Origin: Channa striata
Lineage: Eukaryota > Chordata > Actinopteri > Anabantiformes > Channidae
Direction of reading: 5' to 3'
Assembly (NCBI GenBank): GCA_033026295.1
Contig: CM065173.1
Coordinates: forward strand, 1,488,001-1,552,000
DNA length: 64,000 bases
Part shown: one piece after another, positions 1 to 11,956 of the stretch
Numbering within the stretch: the first letter of the stretch is position 1
Layout of the letters: each line of letters starts with the position of its first letter
Translations under genes and position numbers: made by a program
The notes under the pieces: generated by a model
Databases searched by the model: none
Told to the model about the DNA's origin: nothing
The model's input: the letters and a program-made list of their open reading frames with translations, nothing else

Positions 1-417
1 TCTTAGTCTCATGCTGTATCGTCCTGTTGTCTGCTATCCCAATCAGTAAAGCAGCGACAGCAATCCTGTCTTACTGCCGCATGGCTGCCACTCCAGGGGC
101 TATTGATGGGAGTGTGGAGCAGCCTAGCCCAGCACTTTTTGATCTGCTCCTGGAGTCAGGCCGTCTGTCCGCTTTATATTCAAAAATTTGATACCTGAAG
201 TTGAATATGAGAGGCGAATGGGGATGTGGCTTCAGCTTGCATACCATATAAATGTATTGATGAAATGTTTTCATGTTAAGTAAGGCATTGAAATGTGCAA
301 GCACATTTTAAACCACACACGTCAAAGTAAGTCAACTCCACTAACTTTTACCTTTCTAACAGTAGAAAAGGTAGAATTCATGGCAGAGCTGCTTTATTAA
401 ATTGTATTAGATTTTAC

Positions 418-449
418 AGGTGTACCTAATAAAGTGGCCATTGATTGTA
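418..449 (+). mobile_element. Solitary Tc1-like terminal inverted repeat
   Basis: About 32 bp matching the outer end of the Tc1-like family whose better copy ends at 13438 in this window. The shared core is GTACCTAATAAAGTGGCC. No transposase or second end lies within 1 kb, so this is an isolated end left by deletion or an extreme internal-deletion derivative. Confidence 0.65.
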
Positions 450-1430
450 TGCACACATAATCAATATTAGCTGCAGAGAGATTAAGGCAAGTCCCGAGAA
501 CTAAATGGTAAGACCAAAGTTTGCGTGTTTATGGACTGCACCCCGCTCGTCACGGCTAAGCTAAGTGCACTTTGCCAGGCGGCAGGGAGGAGCTGGGGAT
601 CTGGCGGTGACCCTGCGGTCTGTGGACGCTGCCTTACCAAATGAGCTACAGCCGCTCACAAACTGATAAGTGCTGCAATCCAAGGATGAAAGCAAGGAAG
701 TAGGAACACAAGAAGTTGGAAAAATGACGTTTTGCTAGAGCCCCGTTTTCAGGCAGGTTTGTGAAATATGTGTTCAGCCTATGACGTCAACAAAGTGTTA
801 CCTGTTAATTTCAGTGCATCCAAGTAACGTCATCATAAGTTTTATGCACTGATGAAATCGAAATAAGTGCTTAAACTTTCCAAACTGAGCTCTAAAGTGA
901 CCACTGTATTACAGCCTGCGACTACAGTGGATATTGTTCCATAGGATTAGAAACATGTTCCCTTCCAGTAGAATCACCCTGTTCAGTAGAGCTTTTGCTA
1001 CTGCAGGCATGTAAACAGTGCGTATCATCCCGACTGCTTTTTGATGCACCACATTCAAGCATCGTGTTTCTCAGGCCCAGATGGTTACCCGCATACGAAC
1101 ACTAACAGCGAGCGGCTCAGTGAGGCTGTGCAACCGAACTCACAGCAATTAGCTGGGAAAGGACACGGGTGAAGGAGGCCTTGTGTGGATTTTGGCGATC
1201 AAATATTGAGTAAAAAATATTGACAAAGTGACAAACTCTACAGAAATGCACATGGGTTGTAATGTACTTGCGATCTGTATGTGCGTGTGCTTAACCCCAC
1301 CAACTGAAACTGCACAAATGGTTAATGTTACACACTCAGTATGCTGATGTCTGTGGATAATCGGGAGGAGGGAATGGTTCTCTGTGTTGAACCAGCAGTC
1401 AGCATACAGCATAAAGCTAAGTTATATATT
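450..1430. other. Unique-looking sequence, no gene seen
   Basis: Mixed-composition DNA without a convincing open frame, repeat or RNA gene. The open frame near 1149-1412 on the minus strand has no recognisable motif. A short tRNA-like stretch near 630-655 is too incomplete to call. Confidence 0.4.
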
Positions 1431-1600
1431 TTGTCCATGGACCACAGTCGTTCGATTCCCTTTCCCTCCTGGCTTCATGTCAAAGTGTCTAGGGCAAGAC
1501 ACCGAACCCCAAGTCGGGTCAGGGTGAACACATGGCATGGCCGGCCACCGCCATCAGTATGTGAGTGGCTGAACGACAAGGAACATTGGATAAAAATATA
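1431..1600 (+). repeat. Decayed tRNA-headed SINE (family 1)
   Basis: Shares the order of landmarks with the better copy at 22264-22531: a B-box-like GTTCGATTCCC near 1450, then AAAGTGTCT...GCAAGACACCGAACCCC, then a region ending in a GTGAGTGGCTGAACGA-type stretch. The head and tail are degraded. The open frame at 1341-1613 is only read-through of this repeat. Confidence 0.45.
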
Positions 1601-1729
1601 TATTATTAGGTAGCGAGACCAAGACACCCCGTCTGCCCCAGCGGTCCTCCGACGGAGCCTGTGGCACAGCCGAGGCCCCCTGCCCTGCGAAGGGAGTGGA
1701 CGGGGATGGGAGGGGAAGGGAAAGGATGC

Positions 1730-1825
1730 AATAATATATAATTATATTATATATACTTCATTATACAAATTATATATAGAGCCAATCGATATATATACTA
1801 TATATATATATACTACTACTGTGTT

Positions 1826-1900
<75 letters not shown>

Positions 1901-1910
1901 TATAAATGGC
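1730..1910. repeat. (AT)n microsatellite with imperfect flanks
   Basis: A nearly pure AT dinucleotide run from about 1827 to 1905, preceded by interrupted TATATA stretches from about 1733. The reading frame made of alternating Ile-Tyr on the minus strand (within 1770-2135) is an artefact of this run. Such tracts are usually length-polymorphic. Confidence 0.9.
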
Positions 1911-4890
1911 CATTTCCCAAGCAGGACGTGGTAACTTTAATTTCAGATGAAGGAACACTTGTAGTAGCTGAGTGTTCATTAAATATAATGTCAATGAAAA
2001 AAATCTTTTTAAGTCAAAATGGCAAAAGCACATGTTTAGTTGTGAATCCAATTTTTTCACTTTCCCACAACTGGCCTGCAAAAAGAGCCACGGTGGCTTC
2101 CCGTCAACACACACAGTTAGCCTCACTTGGACCATGTACTAAAACCTAAGTAATAAGGCCCAATTTGACTCAATTAGGCGGCGTTTGCTGTGATGGTTTA
2201 TTGAGTGTGTGTGTTGTTGGGCTCACTGGCCGTCCTCTTCCCTCTGGGACTCCCTGAGGCCACAGTGTGGATAATTAGAGTTCATGTGAGCGGGTTAACC
2301 TACCTCAGTGGGCGCAGGAGAGAGAGACAGCTCACTGCGGCACCTCGCTTTTGATGTCTGGCCAGCTCTCTCTCCCCACTATCTGCCTGAATGTCAACCA
2401 ATTGGGACAGTGCAAGGGCTTGACATTATGTCTGCGGGTTATCATTATATGTTTTTTTTTTTTTCCACCTGATCGATTGGCTCTGGTGTGCAGTGGTGCT
2501 TCTGGGGCTGTCACTGCTAGTTACAGATTGACCAGTGGGTATCATTAACAGCGAAAGCGCCTGCTTTGGGGAGGCTTTGTTGTGGGGAGGGGCTGTGAAA
2601 AAGCAAGGCTTTCTCTTTTAGCCTTATGGACTTAGTTGACCTTTCACTTAGGGAGCAGCTGGAGCCAAGAGATATTTAATTGAATGGAGTCTTCAGATGT
2701 ATTTTGGAGAGAGGAGAGGAGATACCGGCAGCTTAAGACCAGGCAAGAGTGGGGAGGCAGAGACGGAGAGTGCACGGGGAAAGAGTTTGCTTGACCTTCA
2801 AAGCCTAATTGATAGGCTTTTCGTAGACCTTGTTTGAGATGTGCGTGGTCCCTGTTGTTCAGCAGACCCTTACAACTCCTGCAGAAGTACAAAGTCAACC
2901 ACAGGTAGGGAGCCCCCAGTGGCCCACTGCAATCAATAGCAGCCAGCTCAGCTAACGAGAACTGCAGTCACTCCTCAGCTTTCAGAAGCCCCATTAACAG
3001 GCAGTGCCCAACCTAATTTCACCGACTGCACTCGTTAATGTGAAGATGTACAGGCCAATAGCCACATTAAGACACAGCCTGGAGAATAACTGCAAAAGAA
3101 TTTCAAATAGCGTGGCAAAATGATGTGTGTGGTGCCTAATTGATTAGGAGAAATCCAATTTATCCAAGGGGATACATACAAACAAAATGTTTGCTGCTTC
3201 ACTCTCCTCGCCATATCTCCTATTCTGTGTCTTGTATCTCCATCTGCCTCCCTATTTATTTTAGCTGAGCAGATTTTCATAAAATGGCCATAGATGAAGC
3301 AGATTAATGACAATTCAGTTTACATCACGCCACAGTCATGTTCAAGTTCAGGAAAAAAGCTTTCGCCCTAATGTCTTGAGAAGTGATTAGACCTACCTTT
3401 CCCCCCTTTCCCCATCGCACTTGCTCTGACAGCCGGGCTACAAAGGTAAGTCAAAGGCTGCCACGGACACACGGAGAAGGATCATGTACAGAGATCAACT
3501 GATATCCAACTAATTTTGTGTACTTATGGGAGCTGCCCCCCTCCAGAATTCCTCCAGCTAAGAGGATGAAAGCAAGAAGCAGGGCCCAGATGTGAGTCTG
3601 TTTCAGCCATTAATGCTGATCTCCAAAATTAAAGATTTATACCCCTTGATAGAGCTCACTGGAAGCAGCACACACACACAGGGTAAAGAGGGGTGGGGGG
3701 TAGAAGCAGAGATCTCTCCTTCAAGGCTTCCTTTAAAGTATTTGAATGGGAAAGGGGGTGGCTGTTGGGAATATAGTCATGAAGAACCACTCTTGAGCTA
3801 ATTAGCTCTTTTGAGCAAGTTACCAGTGAATGATTAATTTGGGAAATCACTAATGCTTTGATGGGAAATTTACGGAGATAGGATTCATCAGCTCAACTAG
3901 AATCTAAAACATCATCCACATGCTTATTGATTCCACATACCTCAAGGCCTGAAGCTGTCAGATGAACCAATAAAAGAGTATGCTCTTTTTGCATATATAA
4001 CGCATAGAGACTCAGATCACAGCATGCAAACATTTAAATGTTCAGCCTATGGATACAATATAATTGTTATGCTGACAAGAAATTCAACTGAAAGACCATA
4101 TATTGTTCTATCTCACTAATTAGAAGCCTCGTAAGTCGCTTTAAAAAAAGATGTAAATTTGCATTCAATGTTACTTAAAATTTCACATCATTTGACAGTG
4201 TTCCAAATATTATTACAGTAACAGCTAATGAGAATTTGCACCAATGTAAATGTAATTATTTTACTAGAACTTTAAAAGTAAAAGTATGTTTCCATTTTGT
4301 TAGTTACACCAGTAACATTGAACATTTTATTTTAGCCAAGTTGTGGTATATGTAATTCTATAAATGTCTGAATGTGAATTGTATATCCCCAGTAATACAG
4401 GTTAGGAGCATTGATTGTACTTTTGCAGATTTGACTTTCTTTGTTGAAAACTAATTTATTAAATTTAGCATTAGTTATATTTTTAATAAACTTAAACAGC
4501 ACAAAATGCCACAACAAATACTCTAAATAAATGTTAAGCTTTGGTTGTTTTTCTTCTTGTAAGCTCATTACCTATAGGCCTTTTTAATCAGGCTCATATT
4601 TACTGTCATATACGTTCTTACAGGGAAGCGTAATGTTGTTTAGTGTGTTGGGCACTATGCAGGTTTCCAAAACCTTTATCATAATAGATGTCATCATGGC
4701 TTAAGAACACTTAAGATGTGACGTTTTCATGTCCATTTACTATTGGACTGTGGTCCAAACGTAAAAAAAAAAAAAATCACAGCTAACATTGTACAACTTG
4801 TGCTGTTGAACTTTTGACTGTGATGCAGTTTATAGGTTTAGGCACTCTTAACACTCTTTACATTTTAATGGTTAATGTTTGGTAGCCAAT
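1911..4890. other. Unique sequence containing a possible conserved non-coding block
   Basis: No repeat or coding region is recognised. The part from about 2640 to 4140 has high-complexity sequence with several homeodomain-type cores (CTAATTGATAG near 2806, CCTAATTGATTAG near 3136, GAGCTAATTAGCTC near 3795). This texture is common in vertebrate developmental enhancers. That reading is inference; only cross-species alignment could show conservation. Confidence 0.35.
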
Positions 4891-4894
4891 GCCG

Positions 4895-5640
4895 CCAGAC
4901 TTTTAACCACATTCCAAAGTAAGGGTCTTTGCAACCTTTTTTTAAAATAAATAAATAATATAAAGACAGAATGCAATGATTGGAAAATCTCATTGAACCA
5001 CATTTTATTCACAATAGAACATAAACAAAAATGTTGAAATTGAGAAATTCTGAAAAATGTTGGGTCAAGTTTACCATTGTGTAAATGGTAAATGTTCTGC
5101 ACTTATACAGCGCTTTTCTACCTGTTGGTACTCAAAGTGCTTTACACTGCTTCTTGTCTAGCCATTCACACTCTCAATCATGCACACATTTATACATTGA
5201 TGGGGGAGCTGACGCTCACCGGGAGCAACTAAGCAGGGTTTGGTGTCTTGCTCATGGACACTTTGACATGTGACCAGAGGAGCCAGGGATTGAACCAACA
5301 ACATGTAGGATTGGTGGACAGCCGCTCCACAGTTTCCCCCTCTTCTTTTACCAACTGTCTGTAAGTGTCTGCGAAGTGAGGAAAGCGGTTGCTGGAGTTT
5401 TAGGACAGGAATCTTGTTGTTAGATTTTTCGTTTTATTGAGTTCCAAATGTTTTCTGTTGGTAAAAGGTCTGAACTGTAGACAGGCCGGTTCTGCACCCA
5501 GACTCTTCTTTTGTTATGGCGGATGCAGTATGTGGTTTTACATTGTTTTGCTGAAATATGCGAGGCCTTCCTTGAAAAACACGTTTCCTGGACCGGTGCA
5601 TATGTTGCTCTTATGTTTTCTAGTACTTCTCCAGGAGTGG
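4895..5640 (-). pseudogene. Tc1-like transposase relic, interrupted by a SINE
   Basis: Read on the minus strand, 5640 to 5345 gives a degraded DDE transposase C-terminal half, with a stretch resembling FQGRPRIFQQNNVKPHTAS near 5540. The usual QQDNA motif reads QQNNV, so the second catalytic Asp is Asn. It continues into the 3' region and terminus at 5077-4900, which resembles the tail of a widespread vertebrate Tc1-like element. A SINE at about 5082-5338 separates the two parts, close to where the transposase stop would be. Frameshifts remove any function. The open frames at 5437-5721 and 5511-5888 on the plus strand are antisense read-through. Family identity is from recall of the consensus; confidence in the class is good, in the family moderate. 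Confidence 0.65.
5082..5338 (-). repeat. tRNA-headed SINE (family 1), nested in a Tc1-like relic
   Basis: Nearly full-length copy in minus orientation. The 3' end is at about 5082-5135 (CACTTATACAGCGCTTTTC and the AAAGTGCTTTACACTGCTTC stretch). The tRNA-like head is near 5290-5338, with the B-box complement GGGATTGAACC. The flanks on both sides read as one Tc1-like element, so the SINE inserted later. Confidence 0.7.
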
Positions 5641-5644
5641 GGGC

Positions 5645-6610
5645 GAAAACAAGTTTTTATTATTTATCTTTTCTGTTTTATTATTTGTCAGAGTTGTTGC
5701 ACGTTCCTTTGTCTTTCATAACTAAAGGCTTTTTGGCAACAAAACAGAGTTGGTTGAGGTGGGGGTGCAGGTGCGATGTGAGAGGTGTAATTTATTTCAA
5801 TTGCTTTTTGACATATGGAGAACAGCCACTGCAGTGGCTGTGCTTGAGTTCTGTGGCCAGTAATTATTCAATTAAACAAGCTAACTGACACACTGTGTTG
5901 TATTTTATGGGTTGATTTATTTTGTCTAAAAAAAAGCCACTCCAAGCGTGCCGTGCTCTTTCTGTTAACAAAGCACTCCAGAGGCCCACAGAAAGGACGA
6001 GAACAAAGAGTTTATCATGTTTCTGGTTGAAGCGGTGCATTGTTGTGTTTTCCGGTGAATAGTGAGGGCTTTGGTATACTCCGGCAGCGCTCCTAGTTTT
6101 GTCTGCTAATTCCTGAATCCATCAAGTACCATTAAAAACATGTCAGCGTTTGCTTGGCCGCACGACTCACAGTACAAACATCTGTCATACATTCGACATT
6201 CGCGTGACAATCTTTTTTAGGCCATTTTTAAATAATAACTACTACTAGCTAAACTATGAAAAAGATGCACATTTAAATGCCATGTTTCATAAAATTTGTT
6301 TCAATTTTTCTAATGGGGGTCAAATGTTTTAAATTTTTCTTTTATTTTTTGCCATCAATTTACAGGTCACACACTCCAATCTAATAAAAGGATAAAATAT
6401 ATGGGTAGCAACTGCTGATCAGGAACTGCGATGGATTATAAACCGACTGGAATGAGGAACCACGGTTAAATGGAGTGATGGCTGCAGTGTAAAACCATGG
6501 CCCAGCTTCACGCATAGCAGAACCCCAGAATCCTGGCAGTGCAATAGGTGTGGCAATATCAGTCTGAAGGCTGGTCTTTCTAAACATGAGCAGCCTAAGA
6601 CCAAGAGAAG
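5645..6610. other. No recognised gene; short palindrome inside
   Basis: Unique-looking sequence. It contains a perfect 18-bp palindrome at 5823-5840 (CAGCCACTGCAGTGGCTG). The minus-strand open frames around 6381-6682 have no known motif and run into the L2 tail that follows. Confidence 0.35.
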
Positions 6611-6615
6611 ATTTA

Positions 6616-6735
6616 ACAAATCCCCCTTAAGGAAGCACTGAGGTGATGATTGAGAGGAAAAACTCTCTCTAACGGACGACACCAGGCTCAGGATGGTCGG
6701 CCATCTGCCTTGACCCGTAAGGGTTGAGGTAATAG
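6616..6735 (-). mobile_element. L2-type LINE 3'-UTR fragment
   Basis: Complement of the fish L2 3'-UTR: AAATCCCCCTT, GAGAGGAAAAACTC, the CCAGGCTCAGG stretch and GGCCATCTGCCTTGACC occur in the same order as in the copies at 11251 and 51345. Coding sequence and terminal tail are absent. Confidence 0.7.
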
Positions 6736-6739
6736 GGGA

Positions 6740-7635
6740 CTGAGGAGGTCGTTTAAGGCCTAAGAGTAGGTGAAACTAAAATGGTGGCCTGCTTAGTCTT
6801 GGGCATGATAAACTAGAATGGCTGTGGCTGCCAACCTCCCAAAAGTGTCTTGAAGTTAGATGTTTGAACTGTGAGGCTGACGGCCTGAAGTTGAGCGAAC
6901 ATACTAGATACAAAGTGAACTAGTTAGGATGAATAATACAAACCTGGCATTTCGGTTTCCCAAGAAATCTTGTTAAGGCAAACTAGGTATATGCAAACTT
7001 GGCATCTTGACGACTGTTCAGCTTAGTGACAATGTCACTAAGCTCTGACTAAATGTAATGAAAGGCTGTTTGCAGCATCCCAAGAACATCTTTAGAAGCA
7101 GATGCCTCAGTAGATGCTGATGCTGATGCCTCAGTAGATGCTGATTAATACATAGCTGTGTCATCAGCATAAAAAGTAAATGTGCAATTGTAATCATTTG
7201 GCCAAGTTCATTAATATTAATATTATTTTTTATTGCACACTCATTTTATTTATTGCACAATCATTTTACAAGAAACTGACAGTTATAAATTAAAGTCAGA
7301 TACTATTCCATCAAAGCGATTAGACATCCAAATCCTGCTGTGTCCTTGTCCTGTCCTACTCAGTGATGACAACAAGTTTGCAGTCTTGTAGAGGACTTAT
7401 TTGTACTAAAATATGTGTGAATTTATATATTTATATTCCAATAATCACTAATTAGTTCCTTACAATGTTGCACCACGTGTGTTTGCTCATTGTGTTAAGT
7501 CATAATGTGATAACTGAGCGACAAGAAGCCATTGAAATTTGATATGTAACTTACAAAATACTGTAGTGGATTGTCACAGTCAAAGTAATAATCAAAATTT
7601 TAACAGTCTATTCATTACTTACAGAGAAACAACAT
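6740..7635. other. Unique sequence with a 24-bp tandem pair
   Basis: No gene or transposon is recognised. A 24-bp unit starting GATGCCTCAGTAGATGCTG occurs twice in tandem at 7101-7145. The remainder is AT-rich single-copy-looking sequence. Confidence 0.4.
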
Positions 7636-7935
7636 ATGTAATTACTCAGACCCTTGTTTCTTTTTCATTTATTTTTAAGCACCTTTGGCAGAAATTACAG
7701 CCTTGAGTCTTTTTGAGTCACTAAGCAGGGTTCAGTGACTTGCTCAAGGACACTTTGACATGTGACCAGAGGAGCAAGGCATCAAACCAACAACTGCAGG
7801 ATTGGTGGACAACTGCACTACCAACTGCGCCACAGTCACCCCATTTTGAGGAGACAAACTTTGCGCACCTGAGTTTGGGGATTTTCTGCTATTCTTCTTT
7901 CCAAATTCTCTCAAGCTCAGTTAGGATATAAAATA
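7636..7935. mobile_element. Tc1-like transposon terminal relic split by a SINE
   Basis: Sequence before 7716 (ACTCAGACCC, then GCACCTTTGGCAGAAATTAC, then CCTTGAGTCTTTTTG) and after 7845 (GCGCACCTGAGTTTGGGGAT, TTCTCTCAAGCTCAGTTAGG) reads as one continuous stretch of a very common fish Tc1-like element. In that element this part lies just inside one inverted repeat. Transposase is not preserved. Identification rests on recalled consensus, not on a search. Confidence 0.6.
7716..7845 (-). repeat. tRNA-headed SINE (family 1), 3'-truncated copy
   Basis: Minus orientation: CACTAAGCAGGGTTCAGTGA, TTGCTCAAGGACACTTTGAC, TGTGACCAGAGGAGCAAGGC and the tRNA-like head ending GCGCCACAGTCACC at 7845. The LINE-like 3' half seen in other copies is missing. 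It lies inside the Tc1-like relic. Confidence 0.7.
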
Positions 7936-7939
7936 ATTT

Positions 7940-9575
7940 GGGAAATTTTTCTTTTGTAATGTTTGTAAGTTTTTTTTTCCCTTTTCCAGTAAAAGTAAGT
8001 GATTAATGAGTGAAATGATTGAAACCATTTTTCTGCAGGGGTCAAAGCACTGAAAATAGAAAGTTGATTCATGGTAGAGTTTTCATTTTAACTGTTGCAA
8101 TTCATCCAATAAGTGAGGGTAGGAGATTATTTCAGCATTGAAAATTATCATCTGTCTTTTTTAACAGATGGGTGTAATTGAGGTTAAAAAGTTCTGACAT
8201 CCTGGATGAAATATTAGTACCTAAATTTTTTATGATCCCAGTGTAGAGTAGAAGGGGGGGTTAAGGTGCAGGATCCACGACTGTTACTACAGTTGATTAG
8301 TTCCAGGGCCACTCTGATTTTTAATAAAACTGAGAAATATAATTGAGAAAATGTTTGTAAAAAAATATGTGGAAGTGCAAAAAAAATATTACTATGTATC
8401 AACAATGGAATGATGAGCGGCAAGCCTGTCCTCCACTTTAGAAATGTGTTGTTGTTAGAGACATTATCTGGCCAGCTTTATGAAGCAGCTATTGCTCCTA
8501 ATATTGACTACAACTCATGAACACGGCTTTAACTGTGAAGTGAATCCAGCCTTAAACGCACCATGATTCTCAAAGCAGTCAAAAGTGGTCACACAGACAT
8601 GCAAAGTGCTGTTCTCCTACACGAAAGCCAGAAACAATCCTAGTAAGTGGGAAAGGTAGTAAAAAGGCAGAAACAAAAATTTCTGATTAGTATTATTTTG
8701 AAGAATAAGTAGCCTCTGCCTGTGAGGTAAGACTACAGTGAGGTTGGGTTTAGAGACAAAATCTCAGATGTTGTTCCTGGAATCTTGTTGAATCTTGAAT
8801 GTTCCCACTGTACCACTGATGAATTCTATATTCATATGTATTATATCTGTCTGTCTATACATATAGTACATATAGTACACACACACACATACATATATGT
8901 ACATATAATGAGGTGGGGTGAAAATGCAAGATTGTTAGTTTGCATATTAATGTATTAAAACACCTTCAGAGATTACTGTTAATAGTCAAATGGAGTGTGT
9001 CAGCTCAGCCCATGTGTTTAAATGGGCAGGAGAGCACGTGAAAACAATATGACTGATAATTGAGTGGTGAAGTTGCTTTTGGGAGTTATGGAACAGGAAC
9101 TGGAAAAGAGAGCTACAAAATAAAAGAAAATGAAGCCAAACGGCCCGGTTATGACAAAAATATCTTGCTCAGGCACCAGAGTTACCACCAAGGCAAATTC
9201 TCCGGTAAGAAGCAAACATAATGGTGAATGAAAGTGGTTGAAGCCTAAAGCAAATAACAAGCATGTCTGACAGGGGCTTTAGAGGACGTTTTTGGTTCAT
9301 ATCTACATCTAATTTTTATATAGTTGTCAAGCTGCCCTGCCTTCGTATTCAGTGAATCAGAAGCTGGGAGATATCCATCTCCAATATGGATCAAGTGGGT
9401 GAAGACAAAGTGAACTGGTATCTTTCAGATTCTGATTCACTATACACACCTGGTCCAGGTAATGAGAAGCCCACTGTGGAGGCCGTTTTATTTCAACTGC
9501 GTAAAATTAAACAAGATGATGGCTTGTTGTGTGGGTGCACCTAAAAAGATTGTCAGGGATTACAATAAAATAAAT
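7940..9575. other. AT-rich unique sequence, no gene seen
   Basis: No coding potential or named repeat is recognised. A short CA/TA-rich stretch at about 8876-8910 is the only simple-sequence feature. Open frames at 8214-8423 and 9018-9260 lack recognisable motifs. Confidence 0.4.
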
Positions 9576-9576
9576 T

Positions 9577-9656
9577 TCAATTGAATTCCACTTTTTTTTT
9601 TTTAGCGCCAATATACAACAAAATCATCTCACGGCACATAATACAGTCAAGACATC
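9577..9656 (-). mobile_element. L2-type LINE 3'-terminal relic
   Basis: TTCAATTGAATTCCACTTTT followed by AGCGCCAATATACAACA, ATCATCTCACGGCAC and ATAATACAGTCAAGACA is the complement of the fish L2 3' end. The TATATAA stretch has turned into a T-run. Nothing further into the element is present. Confidence 0.7.
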
Positions 9657-9755
9657 ATTTATTTTGTCACTTCTGGGTATGTCATAACCTACAAATAACT
9701 TGATATAGACATCACATACTATTTCTTTTTAGTGCACATCAACAAATTTGTGGAG

Positions 9756-9968
9756 ATGTAATATTTGAGCAGTTGTCCACCAATCCCAGGGTGGTCTCTG
9801 GTCAAAGTGTCCCTGAGCAAGACACTGAACACCAACTTAGCTGCTCCCAGTGAGTGTTGGCCAGATGCATAGCATGGATTCTGAGAGCAAATGGGTGAAT
9901 GATAAGCCGTGCAAAGCGCTTTGAGTAGGTACACCGATAGGTACAAAAGTGCAGACAATTTACCATTT
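9756..9968 (+). repeat. tRNA-headed SINE (family 1), 5'-truncated
   Basis: Starts at GTTGTCCACCAATCCCAGG and runs through TCAAAGTGTCCCTGAGCAAG, CAAAGCGCTTTGAGTAGG and the tail AAAAGTGCAGACAATTTACC. The A-box part of the tRNA head is lost. The minus-strand open frame at 9719-9958 is antisense to it. Confidence 0.7.
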
Positions 9969-9969
9969 A

Positions 9970-11095
9970 TGACACTATTACAATATGAGATGAATATCTA
10001 CTACAATGTAAATACATTGTGCCAAGCCACATAACAAGATTTGCTGGATACATAAAGACAGAAATGATGCAGTTAGTTACTTCACACTTGTTAACACTCA
10101 TTGCATCTTAACCCATCCCATAATCTCCATGACATGGCAATTAATAAACTAATCATACAAAAACTGTTGTTTTCACTGCTGTGCTACAAACATCTTAATT
10201 AGGAGACAACCATCCCCACTGCTGTATGATGGTCAAAGGGATTTTAATAATAAATATATTGTTCAGTAACATCCAAAGTGAATTACAAATAAGAGTCATA
10301 CACCCGGGACAACTCAGGGTTCAATGTCTGAACCGAGAGTCAAACTACTCACGCTGTGGCCTACAACCTTAACATATTAGCACACGTTGAGCGGTGTCAA
10401 AGATGCTCAACCCTACATACATAAAGGTGTTTTCTAATACAGCATGAAAGCTGAAAGCACCTGACCCTAAAATTAGAAGGAAGCATACAGCACAGACATA
10501 AAACCACTGAAGTCAGCAAAAACAAGATTTTTGAATATACAAAATATCAACTGTACATAAAACCTAACCATAAAGATTCATCAGGCAAATTACAACATGG
10601 TAATTTCCACCTCAGAAAAGCAGCAGTAATGATGATTGAATAGTGATGATGACTCTCATAAAGCTATGCTTGTCTGATCAACTTGGTTCAGACCAAGACT
10701 AACGACTACAACAGCACAGAAGAATTGACGATGACTAATTAGCAAATGCATAATTTTTCTCTCCCAAGAAACTCCCTTGAGGTTGTGTTGAATCATTATG
10801 CAAATCATGTTGTCAAATGTCAATTAACTTGAGCAGAAATTCTGTGATTTATTATTTTTAACAGTTAAGTGCAGAAGGAAACTTTCTTTTCCTAATCTAT
10901 AAAACTGTGTTACAAGGAAGGTGGCAGCAACGAAAGGGACTTACCTGGAATAAATGCGACACTGATGATCACACAAAGACATACAAAGGGTATAAAACGC
11001 AGAAGCCTAATTTAATGACTAAAGAACAAGGACAATGTTAGGTTGATTAGGAGAGATGACTTACAACTCTCCAAATACCTAAAGAAAGTATAGTC
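9970..11095. other. Unique sequence, no gene seen
   Basis: No recognisable coding sequence, transposon or RNA gene. Composition is AT-rich and non-repetitive. Confidence 0.4.
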
Positions 11096-11097
11096 GG

Positions 11098-11248
11098 TAA
11101 GGCTTCGTCCACGGACCACAGGGTCAGTGATTAAAACCCCAGTCCCTCATTACTTTGTGTCGAAGTGTCCTCGAGCAAAACACAGAACCCCATGTTGCTC
11201 CTAATGGGCCAGATGAGCACATTGCATGGCACCCATTGCCATTGTGTA
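11098..11248 (+). repeat. Decayed SINE (family 1) fragment
   Basis: CGTCCACGGACCACAGGGTC, a degraded B-box region, GTCGAAGTGTCCTCGAGCAA, GAACCCCATGTTGCTCC and GCATGGCACCCATTGCCATT follow the order of family 1. The tail is replaced by the L2 end that begins at 11251. Confidence 0.55.
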
Positions 11249-11250
11249 TA

Positions 11251-11955
11251 TTCAATTGAATTCAACTTTATTTATATAGCGCCAATTTACAACAAGGTCA
11301 TCTCAAGGCACTTTACATAATAAAGTCAAGACTATACAGACATTTAGAGAAAACCCAACAAATCCCCCTTGAGCAAGCCATAGGCAACAGTGGAGAGGAA
11401 AAACTCCCTTTACCGGAAGAAACCTCCAGCAGAACCAGGATCAGGGTGGACGGCCATCTGCCTTGACCGGTTGGGCTGAGTGGAAAGTGGAGAGAGAAAA
11501 GAACAGAGCAACAAAAGCAACAACAAAACATTGAGCAGGTTAGTAGGACCAGTAGCTGCGCACTGGAGGACACAAAGCGCCAAATCAGGGGACACCTGAA
11601 GACAGGGACAGAGAGAGGGGGACAGAGAGGGAGAAAGACGACTACGGGACAAAGAAGACACAGAGTTAATGTCATACAGTGGTGACATTATAAATGTGGG
11701 GTGAGAGGAGAGAATGAAGAGAAGAGGAAGTGGCTCAGTGCAGAGTCCCCCAGCAGTCTAAGCCTGTAGCAGCATGACTATAACCAACCATAAGCTTTAT
11801 CAAAGAGGAAAGTTTTGAGCCTAGTCTTAAAAGTAGAGAGGGTGTCTGCTTCCCGAATCTGGACTGGGAGCTGGTTCCACAGGAGAGGAGCTTGATAGCT
11901 AAAGGCTCTGCCTCCCATTCTATTTTTGGAAATTCTGGGAACCACAAGTAGGCCT
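11251..11955 (-). mobile_element. L2-type LINE, 5'-truncated 3' end
   Basis: A well-preserved minus-strand L2 3' end. From 11251 upward: TTCAATTGAATTCAAC tail, TATTTATATAGCGCC, the 3'-UTR with the CTCTCCACTGTTGCC complement, and from about 11790 to 11940 the last reverse-transcriptase codons. On the minus strand these read SYQAPLLWNQLPVQ-type residues followed by an ADTLS-type stretch. The copy is 5'-truncated near 11955, typical of target-primed reverse transcription. Open frames at 11313-11675 and 11410-11688 are read-through of the UTR, not proteins. Confidence 0.8.
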
Positions 11956-11956
11956 G

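Noticed and set aside
1770..2135. Minus-strand 121-residue open frame with an Ile-Tyr run
   Set aside because: The run is translation of an AT microsatellite and there is no domain on either side.
5511..5888. Plus-strand 125-residue frame
   Set aside because: Most of it is antisense to the Tc1-like transposase relic.
11313..11675. Minus-strand 120-residue hydrophobic open frame; similar frames at 11410-11688, 41769-42116 and 17954-18265
   Set aside because: They recur because they are all read-through of the same L2 3'-UTR, downstream of the RT stop codon.
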